A DNA stretch of 12,436 bases from an uncultured Lachnospiraceae bacterium (GTDB taxonomy: Bacteria > Bacillota > Clostridia > Lachnospirales > Lachnospiraceae), in NCBI GenBank assembly GCA_958426095.1, contig CATZYB010000062.1:1-12436 (forward strand), written 5' to 3'. The translations under genes and the position numbers were made by a program. The notes beneath the pieces are model-generated. The model was not told the DNA's origin. It did not search any database and worked only from the letters and a program-made list of their open reading frames with translations. This document shows positions 6,480 to 12,436 of the stretch, piece by piece; position 1 is the stretch's first letter; every line of letters begins with the position of its first letter.

Positions 6480-9400
6480 TTATCTCATCCGGCTCTTTTT
6501 ACGCTGAATCAGTGCCACAGCCATAGCCAGGGCGGAGATGGCGCAAAGGGCGGCCCATGCGTTCACCGGAGTTTCGTCGCCGGTCTTTACGCTGCTCGTT
6601 CCGGATTTCAGGCTGGAGCTGCCGGAAAGGCTGCTCGTTCCGCTCTTTAACGAAGAGCTTCCGGAGAGGCTGCTTCCGCCATTTAAGGAGGAACCGCCGG
6701 AAAGGCTGCTTCCTCCGCCCAGGGAAGAGCCGCCGGAGAGGCTGCCGCTGCCATTGCTGCCGCTGCCGTTATTATTGTTGTTGTTATTATTGTCATTGCT
6801 GCCGTTTCCGTTAAAGTTCGGATCGTCAGCGGTCGTCTTTGTCAGGGTGGACCAGTCGAGCTTTAAGAAGACCGGCTGGGTGCCGGTGCCGTCGGCGATG
6901 CCTTCCATGACCGGCACGAATACCTGGAGCGGCACGTAACCGTCATTTAAGGCTTCCGGAATGAGTTCAAAGGTGACGCTCTCCGGATAGTCTGTGCCGT
7001 AGGTATCGCTGACGAGACTTCCGTCACTGTTCTTCTGATAAGCTTCCACGGTCACATCCGCCAGGTCTCCCTGAGGCGCGCCGTACTGGTTTAATGTATA
7101 ACCCGTCGTAAAATACCGGAGCTGGCTCAGGTATCCGAGCTGCTGGCCGATGGTCAGTCCTTTAAAGTTCATGGTCAGATGATAGACGCCATTTTCCACG
7201 GTCAGTTTGATCGTATGGTTGATGGCGGCGTCCGACATGGAAGCGGACACTTTGTCGATCTTGACCATGTTTCCGGTGATAGCATAGACGCCGTCCTCCA
7301 GATTCCGGATGTCCAGGCTGCCATTGTTGTTATTGCTGCCGCCGTTATTGTTATTATCGTTGCCGCCATTGTTGTTATCATCATTGTTTCCGATGCCATT
7401 GCTGCTGTCTGCCGGTCTTACTTTTAATGCCAGGACAGCATCCGTCAGGGCGGTCATCTGGGCTTTAACGTCGCTCTCGGCGGCGGTGTCATCGTCATAA
7501 ACACTCTGGGCGGTGCGGATAGCCTCCAGAAGGGCGTTCACAGACTCTTCCGTATAGACGGAGGTCCGTCCCGCCATATTGGAAGCGGTCATGAGCATCT
7601 TAGCCAGTCCGCTCTTGTCGACGGCCTCTGTCTCCAGCTTTTTCATACTTTCAACCATATACCGGAGGGCTGAAGCCAAAGCGTCCACATCGCTCTGGGC
7701 GGTATCCGTATCGTTATAGGCAGCCTCTGCCTGCCCATATAAGATACGGAGGGCGTCGATAGCGGCGGCGGTATAGCTTTCCGTGTCTTTCAGGCAGATC
7801 TCTGCCGCATCCATGGCCTCTTTCAATCCCGTCTTATCCGCAGCAATCTCCAGTCCGCCGATGGCGTTCTTCAGGTTCATGACTGCCGCATTGACGGCTT
7901 CCTGGGAAGCGGCGGCGTCATTGTTGACCGCTCCGGCCTGTTCATAAGCGGTCTCGAGTACACGGAGCGTTGCTTCGGTATAAACAACCGTTTTGTCGTT
8001 CAGATAAGCTTCCGCTTTTTCGAGGAGCTCTTCCAGTTCTTTCTTATCCGTTTCCACAGTTTCTGTGGTCATGGCCTGCATGGCCGCCCGGAGCATCTCC
8101 ATAGTGGCTGCGACCACATCGTCACTGGTGTTCATATCGGCGCTCACTGCTTCGGCGGAGGCAATGGCGGCCTGTAAGGCGTCCCAGGCTTCCTGGGAGG
8201 CGTCTCCCTGTACGGTGTCTTTCGCTTCGGCGATAAGGGCATTGAGCCCGGTCTTATCGGTATCATTTCCGGAGATCTGGATCCGGCTGTCCCAGTCAAG
8301 GATGAGCTTGGCCGGCTGGGTGCCTGTACCGCTCTGGATGGCCTCCATGACCGGTACATAGACCTGGACCCAGATAAGGTTCTGTCCAAGGCTCTCTAAA
8401 GGCAGGTCCATATATCTCGGATAGTCGGTGCCGTAATCATCGGATATGCGGTTCCCCGCATCATCCTCCCAGTAGGCGGTGACGGTGACGTCGGTCGGCG
8501 TCAGTCCCGTTGGAGGCAGGATATCCGTGTATCCCGGATAGTAACGGAGATTTTTCAGGTATCCGGTCTGTTCCTCGCCGAAGAGGCTGTAACGGTTCTG
8601 GATAAATTCCAGGTTCAGTGTCGGTCTTCCGTCTTTCACCGTCATCTGGATCGTATGGTTCAAGGCTTTATCGCCCATGGAAGCGCCTTCCGCCGTTTCA
8701 TCCTGCCAGTTCTCAGGGATATCCTGGCCGACCTGCCACAGTCTTCCGAAGATGGTATAGGTGCCGTCAAAGACCACGTTCCCATCGGCTTTTAAGACTA
8801 AGGCGGCATAGGCTTTCGAGAGCAGGGTATACTGTTTATTGATCGTATCCTGGGAAGCATCCGCACTGCCGGCCGCAGCTTCCGCAGAAGTCAGGGCCGC
8901 CTGAAGGACGGATACACTGGCTTCCGTGCAGCCGCTGACGTCTTCTGCCCGCACCTGGGCAATGAGGGCGTTCAGGGCGCTCTTGTCAACGGATACGGTC
9001 AGATCGTTCATCGTGTTAAAGAGGGCTGTCCGGGCCGCGGCGACTTCGCTGGCCGACGCATCCCCATCCTCAAGAAGGGCTCTCGCCGCTTCCACAGCTC
9101 CCGCAAAGGCGTCCCAGGCCTCAGCGTCGTATCTGCCGCTGTCATTGCCTTCTTCATAGACCTTCAGGGCTTCCTCATATTTTTCTCTGAGGGCCGTTTT
9201 ATCGGCCTGCCGGACAAGGGCTTTCATCCCGTTTTCAAGGATGGCGGTCTGTTCATCCACAGCATCCTGTCCGGCATTCTCATCATCATAGACGCTCTGC
9301 GCCCCATCCACCAGTTCCTGGAAGACCTTTAAGCTGGAAGGCGTATAGATCTCCGTCCTGGCCAGCTCTGCGGCGGCCGCATCCAGTTTTTCTTTCAGGC

Positions 9401-11981
9401 CTGTCCGGTCCACGGTATTGACGCCGACCAGTCCTTCGACGGCTGTATATAACTTAGCCAGGGCGTCGTCCATGTCCGCAACAGACGAAGCGTCACTGTT
9501 AAGGACGGCGACGGCATTTTCCAGAGCAGAAGTCATCAGGGCATAGCTGGCTTCACTATAGTCCTCAGACGACAGTCCCCGGGCTTTCTCGATCTGTGCG
9601 TTCAGGGAACCTCTGACAAAGGCAGGGATGGCCGCGGAGAGCTCTGCCGCCGCATTGGAGATGGTCTCGCCGTTGGCGACGGTGAGCATCTGCTCATAAA
9701 CCCTGCGGGCGTTCTCCGTCATCGTCGTCAACTCGCCCATCAGTGTCTCGTCATACATGGCTCTTACTGTATCTTCCGCCTTCGTGTAGCCTTCCGCATC
9801 CTCGATACTCTTTAAGAGCCAAGAAGGCTCATAGGTCGGAAGAGCGGCGTCATCGCTGAGCTTTTGAAGGTTGTAGAATTTCAATTGAGCCGTTCTTGAA
9901 CCCTTTCCTGACCCCGGCTCATAACCGCTGATCTCATCCATCACCGGCACAAAGAATTCCACTTCATACACTCCGGAGGCAACGGCCTCCGCTGAAAGCT
10001 GTCCTGAAACAGACACAGGATAATACAGGCCGTAGGTCTGACCATAATAATCCGTGTTGTAGACACTGCTTCCGTCTTCCGTCGTTACCCAACTGTAATA
10101 AGTAAATTCCTGACGGTTTCCGTCGTTATCTGTATAAAAAAGTCTGGAAGCATGGCCGGCTCTTCCACTGATATAAATATCCTGCAGGCTCATATATAAA
10201 GTATAAACGCCATCCTTCACCGTAAGCAGGGTGGAATCCTTGTCAATGGCCACATTGCTCATGGAGAGCTGGTCCGGCTGGTCCTTGTTCCAGGATACCA
10301 CTTCCACCGAATAGACGCCGTCCTCCAGCGAAGATACAACGTCGCCGGAGACCGGTTCCGCCTTTTGAGCCAGGACATAGGTCTTATTAATCTCCGCCGT
10401 TGTCAGCGTGCAGGTACTGCCGTCGATGCTGTAATGAGGCGACCAATCCACGCCCAGGTCGATCTCATTCAGGCTCGCTTCCTTTCCGCTCCCCTGGATA
10501 TAATAGACCATCAGCTTGTCTGCATCCCATCCTTCAGGGAGCGTCATCCTGATATCAACAGGAGCTTTCGGGTTCCTCTTTCTGCTGCCCACATAAAATG
10601 TCGGCCGGTAGATCAGGTAGTCTGAACAATGCCCAACGAAGAGGGCGGATAAGTTTTCATATTCCTGACGGTCGGCGTCGCTCTGGGCGTCCGCTGTGAG
10701 CGGGTTGGATGAGAAGACGCCGCTCTCGTCGATATTGTCCTTTGTCGTCGTAAAGGACATGTTGTCGGAAGTGAAGGTCACCGTGTTGTCCACCGCCGAT
10801 ATGCCGATGATAAACTGGTACGGGGTATTATCGCTTGCCGTAAAATTTATCAATTTTCCCCAGGCCGCTTCCTCCGACGATGCATAGGTCACTGTAAAAG
10901 TATTATTTTCTAACAGATTATTTAACTCATCCCAGTTTGCTGTCGGAAACTGCTGAGCACAATTTTTATGATATGTGCGTATTGCATTCAGGGTTGTATC
11001 GTTCTGCTTCCACATATCTCCCAGTTCCATAATCTTCTTTACGGTCCGCCCGTCATTCGCCGCCTTCAATGCAAAAACAGCAGAAATCGTGCCATCCGCA
11101 TTTTGAGTGATATTAACATCCGGTTCAAAGAAGGTTGACACATACTCCGTATATGTGTCACTACTGACCGGTTCCTCCCATGTGTTCTGCGTCCGGCTCA
11201 GATGGAAAGAAGTATTATCCGTCGTATATTTTGACAAATCGACCACTTCCTCCGCCGCAGACGGGTCAAAAGCAAAGGATTCTTCAAAATAACACCTTTG
11301 ACAATTCTCGTAAAACTTATCATGGTTCTCTGGCAGCGTAACGTCTATATTTTGTCTCCTGAAAAAAATAGTCCCAAAACCTTTAAAATATAAACGCTCG
11401 TTCAAGTCATCCAGCTTGAGACTGACATAGCATATATGATATTCTCCGCTGTCCGTCATTGTGACGTCCTGTATATAATTTGAGTTTTCTTTCTCATCAG
11501 ATATACTGTCCAGAAATTCTCTCATAATTTCTGAAGAATATGATATTTTATCTGAATCCGGCAAATCTTCGTCATTAATAATAAACTTTTCAGGGATATT
11601 ATATGTACCCATCTTGACATCTTTAAATGAAGCTGAGTCTTTTATTATTCCCTGTTTATAAAACTGAATTATATCTATCGATTGATAGCCGGCCCAGGAG
11701 AACGTCACGTCGTATTGACCGGAACCATCCGGCGTGACAAGCGCATAGGGTGCGATATTATCGACTCCTATCTTCGGCGTACTCGTTTCCCGGTCAACTT
11801 TATTTCCATCTGCGTCGTATCTGGTAAGCGGAACCATGTAGGTCTTTCCTGCCTCCATGGATGCGGCAGAAACCGCGGTCGGCGCGCTCTCCGCCGCCCA
11901 GGCCCGGGCCGGAAGACCGGTTCCCGCCAGAACAATTGCCAATCCAAAGGACAGGGCGCGTTTAAACACATTTTTTATCAT
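6480..11981 (-). CDS. Giant secreted NEAT/FIVAR surface protein with sortase-type tail
   Basis: This is an 1833-residue surface protein. In order it has a signal peptide (1 to about 30, basic start, hydrophobic core, AWAA cleavage site), an N-terminal region (about 40-550) not recognised with confidence, NEAT domain 1 (552-705), five FIVAR-like helical repeats (about 720-1065), NEAT domain 2 (1068-1238), four more FIVAR-like repeats (1241-1521), an Asn/Gly linker (1526-1553), NEAT domain 3 (1557-1716), an Asn then Ser/Gly/Leu-rich stalk (1721-1797), and a sorting signal. NEAT domains in Gram-positive surface proteins bind haem, haemoproteins or host proteins; FIVAR modules are three-helix spacers or binding units. 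NEAT features seen are the ASMxD motif before a HTI strand, VPVMExI near the end, and GTGTQP. The start ATG has GGGAGG seven bases upstream (GAGGAAATGGA spacing). No sortase or haem transporter lies in the window. Likely roles are haem capture or host/mucus adhesion; which one is not decided by sequence. Confidence 0.92.
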   Translation of the reverse strand: MIKNVFKRALSFGLAIVLAGTGLPARAWAAESAPTAVSAASMEAGKTYMVPLTRYDADGNKVDRETSTPKIGVDNIAPYALVTPDGSGQYDVTFSWAGYQSIDIIQFYKQGIIKDSASFKDVKMGTYNIPEKFIINDEDLPDSDKISYSSEIMREFLDSISDEKENSNYIQDVTMTDSGEYHICYVSLKLDDLNERLYFKGFGTIFFRRQNIDVTLPENHDKFYENCQRCYFEESFAFDPSAAEEVVDLSKYTTDNTSFHLSRTQNTWEEPVSSDTYTEYVSTFFEPDVNITQNADGTISAVFALKAANDGRTVKKIMELGDMWKQNDTTLNAIRTYHKNCAQQFPTANWDELNNLLENNTFTVTYASSEEAAWGKLINFTASDNTPYQFIIGISAVDNTVTFTSDNMSFTTTKDNIDESGVFSSNPLTADAQSDADRQEYENLSALFVGHCSDYLIYRPTFYVGSRKRNPKAPVDIRMTLPEGWDADKLMVYYIQGSGKEASLNEIDLGVDWSPHYSIDGSTCTLTTAEINKTYVLAQKAEPVSGDVVSSLEDGVYSVEVVSWNKDQPDQLSMSNVAIDKDSTLLTVKDGVYTLYMSLQDIYISGRAGHASRLFYTDNDGNRQEFTYYSWVTTEDGSSVYNTDYYGQTYGLYYPVSVSGQLSAEAVASGVYEVEFFVPVMDEISGYEPGSGKGSRTAQLKFYNLQKLSDDAALPTYEPSWLLKSIEDAEGYTKAEDTVRAMYDETLMGELTTMTENARRVYEQMLTVANGETISNAAAELSAAIPAFVRGSLNAQIEKARGLSSEDYSEASYALMTSALENAVAVLNSDASSVADMDDALAKLYTAVEGLVGVNTVDRTGLKEKLDAAAAELARTEIYTPSSLKVFQELVDGAQSVYDDENAGQDAVDEQTAILENGMKALVRQADKTALREKYEEALKVYEEGNDSGRYDAEAWDAFAGAVEAARALLEDGDASASEVAAARTALFNTMNDLTVSVDKSALNALIAQVRAEDVSGCTEASVSVLQAALTSAEAAAGSADASQDTINKQYTLLSKAYAALVLKADGNVVFDGTYTIFGRLWQVGQDIPENWQDETAEGASMGDKALNHTIQMTVKDGRPTLNLEFIQNRYSLFGEEQTGYLKNLRYYPGYTDILPPTGLTPTDVTVTAYWEDDAGNRISDDYGTDYPRYMDLPLESLGQNLIWVQVYVPVMEAIQSGTGTQPAKLILDWDSRIQISGNDTDKTGLNALIAEAKDTVQGDASQEAWDALQAAIASAEAVSADMNTSDDVVAATMEMLRAAMQAMTTETVETDKKELEELLEKAEAYLNDKTVVYTEATLRVLETAYEQAGAVNNDAAASQEAVNAAVMNLKNAIGGLEIAADKTGLKEAMDAAEICLKDTESYTAAAIDALRILYGQAEAAYNDTDTAQSDVDALASALRYMVESMKKLETEAVDKSGLAKMLMTASNMAGRTSVYTEESVNALLEAIRTAQSVYDDDTAAESDVKAQMTALTDAVLALKVRPADSSNGIGNNDDNNNGGNDNNNNGGSNNNNGSLDIRNLEDGVYAITGNMVKIDKVSASMSDAAINHTIKLTVENGVYHLTMNFKGLTIGQQLGYLSQLRYFTTGYTLNQYGAPQGDLADVTVEAYQKNSDGSLVSDTYGTDYPESVTFELIPEALNDGYVPLQVFVPVMEGIADGTGTQPVFLKLDWSTLTKTTADDPNFNGNGSNDNNNNNNNNGSGSNGSGSLSGGSSLGGGSSLSGGSSLNGGSSLSGSSSLKSGTSSLSGSSSLKSGTSSVKTGDETPVNAWAALCAISALAMAVALIQRKKSRMR
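6483..6590 (-). other. Degenerate sortase sorting signal (VKTGD)
   Basis: Residues 1798-1833 give VKTGDE, a hydrophobic segment of about 20 residues (1806-1825) and the basic tail QRKKSRMR. The layout is a classic cell-wall sorting signal, but the LPxTG position reads SVKTG, lacking the Leu and Pro. Similar [P/V]KTGD motifs are common in Clostridia. Confidence 0.83.
6591..6821 (-). repeat. Asn-rich and Ser/Gly/Leu repeat stalk
   Basis: Residues 1721-1738 are Asn-rich; 1739-1797 are SxL-centred repeats of 12-13 residues (LSGGSS, LGGGSS, LNGGSS, LSGSSS, LKSGTSS). At DNA level CCGGARAGGCTGCY recurs at 6622, 6661, 6697 and 6733, i.e. every 36-39 bases. It is a flexible wall-spanning stalk next to the sorting signal. 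Confidence 0.85.
6834..7313 (-). other. NEAT domain 3
   Basis: Residues 1557-1716. Features are LEDGVYAITGNM, ASMSDAAINHTIKLTV, LGYLSQLRYF, DVTVEAYQ, YGTDYP, VFVPVMEGIADGTGTQP and FLKLDWSTL. It is the copy nearest the wall anchor and the clearest NEAT match of the three. Confidence 0.87.
7317..7406 (-). repeat. Asn/Gly-rich linker before NEAT domain 3
   Basis: Residues 1526-1555 are almost only Asn, Gly, Asp and Ser, encoded by runs of AAC/AAT and GGC/GGT. This is a flexible low-complexity spacer, prone to length change by slippage. Confidence 0.85.
7419..8261 (-). repeat. FIVAR-like helical repeat block 2 (four units)
   Basis: Residues 1241-1521 hold four units starting near 1241, 1311, 1381 and 1454. 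These are more regular than block 1, with DKTGLxxxI/M, a YTxxx turn, LxxxYxQA, NDxDxAxSxxxV and a final AIxxL-like helix. One is replaced at its start by TDKKELEELLEKAE. Confidence 0.8.
8268..8780 (-). other. NEAT domain 2
   Basis: Residues 1068-1238. Key features are FDGTYTIFGRLW, ASMGDKALNHTIQMTV, GYLKNLRYY, DVTVTAYW, YGTDYP, VYVPVMEAI, GTGTQPAKLILDW. It is closely related to domain 3 over its whole length, at DNA level as well, pointing to an internal duplication. Confidence 0.85.
8787..9839 (-). repeat. FIVAR-like helical repeat block 1 (five units)
   Basis: Residues about 715-1065 hold five units of about 68-72 residues, starting near 720, 793, 857, 927 and 998. The common pattern is a (V/A)D(K/R)(T/S)xL start, a tyrosine/Thr-Ser turn (YTxxS), LxxAxxxA, a D-A-S turn, and a closing helix ending AxxxL. 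The first two units are the most degraded. This is the FIVAR pattern seen in large Gram-positive surface proteins. Confidence 0.75.
9867..10328 (-). other. NEAT domain 1 (divergent)
   Basis: Residues 552-705. It begins with LEDGVYSVEVVSW, has SMSNVAID where the other two have SM(G/S)D, then TLLTVKDGVYTLYMSL, and ends with VEFFVPVMDEI and TAQLKFYNLQKL. The helix, paired strands and final strand follow the NEAT order. It carries a longer insert (about 610-665) with many tyrosines and lacks the GTGTQP motif of domains 2 and 3, so it is the most divergent of the three. Confidence 0.75.
11892..11981 (-). other. Signal peptide of the giant surface protein
   Basis: Residues 1-30 show Lys/Arg at 3, 7 and 8, a hydrophobic stretch from about 9 to 23, and small residues before a likely cleavage after Ala29 or Ala30 (ARAWAA followed by ES). 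This indicates Sec export. Confidence 0.88.
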
Positions 11982-12048
11982 TCCATTTCCTCCCTCATCA
12001 CAAGCACCCGGCGGTCTGTTTCAGCCCCGTGCGCTTATTTTTGCGTAC

Positions 12049-12084
12049 AAAAAAGTAAAGCAGCCGAAAAACTCCTTTACTCTT
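12049..12084 (-). terminator. Terminator-like hairpin in the leader of the giant gene
   Basis: On the minus strand AAGAGTAAAG (12084-12075) can pair with CTTTACTTTT (12060-12051) as ten pairs with one G-U, around a 14-base loop, followed by further T residues and TTG (TTTTTT at 12054-12049). It is 68 bases before the giant-gene start and downstream of the promoter at 12315. The stem is AT-rich and the T run is partly inside it, so strength is uncertain. It could end the small ORF transcript or attenuate the giant gene. Confidence 0.5.
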
Positions 12085-12097
12085 GTGTTTCAATATG

Positions 12098-12130
12098 GCA
12101 GAACATAAGCATGCTTATCCTATGCTCTGC
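12098..12130. repeat. Nested palindrome in the leader
   Basis: ATAAGCATGCTTAT (12105-12118) is a perfect 14-base palindrome. It lies within a larger imperfect inverted repeat, GCAGAACATA (12098-12107) against TATGCTCTGC (12121-12130), with one mismatch. The two pairings compete for the same bases. It may be an operator or an RNA switch element. Confidence 0.6.
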
Positions 12131-12236
12131 GGAGAGAAGCTACCCCCCCCCGGTCGGAAAATGTCATATCCATTCTCATGGAGCCTGCCATAATGGATAT
12201 TAAATTGGTCTGCGCTATTCTTTTTTTCATATCCAT
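12120..12236 (-). CDS. Small leader ORF (38 codons) upstream of the giant gene
   Basis: This is an ATG-started 38-codon ORF with a good GGAGG five bases upstream (12242-12246) and TAG stop at 12120-12122. An in-frame ATG at 12230 would be 11 bases from the GGAGG, and another at 12248 precedes it. The product is basic at the start (KKR at residues 4-6), Met-rich (six Met), and ends with GG and a short Arg-rich stretch. No family is recognised. A nine-G tract lies inside it near codons 29-32, and changes in its length move the stop by only a few codons. Its place between promoter and giant gene suggests a leader peptide, or it may be chance. Confidence 0.4.
   Translation of the reverse strand: MDMKKRIAQTNLISIMAGSMRMDMTFSDRGGVASLRRA
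12143..12151 (-). repeat. Nine-base homopolymeric G tract (C on the plus strand)
   Basis: Nine consecutive C on the plus strand, i.e. G9 on the transcribed sense strand, lie in the leader and inside the small ORF. Tracts of this length are prone to slippage and can cause phase variation in surface-protein genes. No experimental evidence is visible here. Confidence 0.9.
12166..12236 (-). promoter_or_regulatory. Alternative-pairing leader element built from three ATGGATAT copies
   Basis: Copies on the minus strand are ATGGATAT at 12236-12229 (holding the small ORF start), its complement ATATCCATT at 12200-12192, and AATGGATAT at 12174-12166. The middle copy can pair with the first (8 pairs, hiding the small ORF start) or with the third (9 pairs, plus ATGG/CCAT inside), but not with both. 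This is the layout of a switch or attenuator, but no riboswitch class is recognised. Confidence 0.45.
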
Positions 12237-12266
12237 CGACACCTCCATGCTCTATGATTAGAAATC

Positions 12267-12304
12267 GCTAACCATAGCTTTTAAAAAAGTGGTTAGCCAC
12301 AGCT
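12267..12304 (-). repeat. Two imperfect 13-base repeats just downstream of the promoter
   Basis: AGCTGTGGCTAAC (12304-12292, minus) and AGCTATGGTTAGC (12279-12267, minus) match at 10 of 13 bases and are 25 bases apart. They also give two inverted pairs, GCTAACC (12267-12273) with GGTTAGC (12291-12297) and ATAGCT (12274-12279) with AGCTAT (12301-12306). They start within about 4 bases of the predicted transcription start, so they are good repressor-site or RNA-structure candidates. Confidence 0.6.
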
Positions 12305-12314
12305 ATCCATGTCC

Positions 12315-12343
12315 TTTGTACCATGCTCACTTTTCGGTGTCAA
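12315..12343 (-). promoter_or_regulatory. Strong sigma-A promoter candidate for the leader and giant gene
   Basis: On the minus strand TTGACA (12343-12338, perfect) is followed after exactly 17 bases by TACAAA (12320-12315), with TGG directly before it, i.e. an extended -10. The predicted start is near 12308, giving a leader of about 327 bases to the giant gene. A perfect inverted repeat (ATCCGT-3-ACGGAT, 12357-12371) lies just upstream. No better promoter is seen between it and 11981. Confidence 0.7.
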
Positions 12344-12356
12344 TTTGTTTTTTTCA

Positions 12357-12371
12357 ATCCGTCAAACGGAT
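12357..12371. repeat. Inverted repeat upstream of the -35 box
   Basis: ATCCGT, three bases, ACGGAT is a perfect 6-base inverted repeat. It lies 14 bases upstream of the TTGACA, where an activator or repressor could bind. It has no T tract on either side, so it is not a terminator. Confidence 0.5.
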
Positions 12372-12436
12372 GCACGAAATCAGATTAGAATTTTCAGCGG
12401 TAATAAAGGCTTTTTTAAGATTTGTGCCCTTTGTGG

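Noticed and set aside
6538..6939. Long plus-strand open frame rich in Pro/Glu/Leu opposite the giant-gene stalk
   Set aside because: It is the mirror of the Ser/Gly/Leu and Asn repeats, with no ribosome site and a repetitive composition explained by the minus-strand gene.
11682..12203. Plus-strand open frame of 173 codons across the giant-gene start and its leader
   Set aside because: It runs antisense over the signal peptide, the ribosome site and the leader; no motif or ribosome site supports it.
12354..12436. Minus-strand open stretch of 26 codons entering from the right edge and ending in TGA
   Set aside because: It could be the tail of an upstream gene, but it is too short to recognise and chance is as likely.
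12370..12436. Plus-strand ATG with an open frame to the right edge
   Set aside because: No ribosome binding site, overlaps the inverted repeat, and only 22 codons are visible.
6480..12436. CRISPR-like, insertion-sequence or tRNA features
   Set aside because: No regularly spaced direct repeats with unique spacers, transposase motifs, terminal repeats or cloverleaf-like sequences were seen in this half or elsewhere in the window.

Overview
The window looks like chromosome from a gut-type Firmicute, most likely a Lachnospiraceae-like clostridium. The reasons are strong AGGAGG-type ribosome binding sites, an M18 aminopeptidase, a BspA-type leucine-rich repeat protein, a clostridial-style degenerate sortase signal (VKTGD), and a very large NEAT/FIVAR surface protein. 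All convincing genes are on the minus strand, so the region reads from right to left. Taxonomy is inferred from protein style only.

Right end (12436 to about 11982): a 455-base leader and promoter region upstream of the giant gene. It holds a very good sigma-A promoter (TTGACA, 17 bases, TACAAA with an upstream TGG), a pair of imperfect 13-base repeats just after the predicted transcription start, and a 38-codon small ORF with its own GGAGG. It also holds three copies of ATGGATAT/ATATCCAT that could form alternative hairpins, a nine-base G tract, a nested palindrome and a terminator-like hairpin. Together these suggest that expression of the surface protein is controlled in its leader.

Middle (11981 to 6480): one 1833-residue gene for a secreted protein with a sortase-like tail. 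It has a signal peptide, a poorly recognised N-terminal 500 residues, three clear NEAT domains separated by two blocks of FIVAR-like helical repeats, Asn/Gly-rich and Ser/Gly/Leu-rich linkers, and a C-terminal sorting signal. A strong terminator follows it. NEAT domains classically bind haem, but the usual tyrosine ligand motif is not seen here.

6479 to 6047: an intergenic region with that terminator, a possible 34-codon membrane peptide gene, and a promoter region with overlapping palindromes.

Left half (6046 to 162): a tightly packed five-gene operon. Its order is tcdA (tRNA ct6A formation), a cytoplasmic leucine-rich repeat protein, a DUF2201 protein (degenerate zincin-like part plus VWA domain), a MoxR-type AAA ATPase, and an M18 aminopeptidase. 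The LRR, VWA and MoxR genes probably form one ATP-driven chaperone or remodelling module. Gaps are 13 bases or less, and the first junction overlaps.

Left edge (162 to 1): a terminator-like hairpin, then the first codons of a G3E/CobW-family GTPase gene running out of the window, recognised from its Walker A motif.
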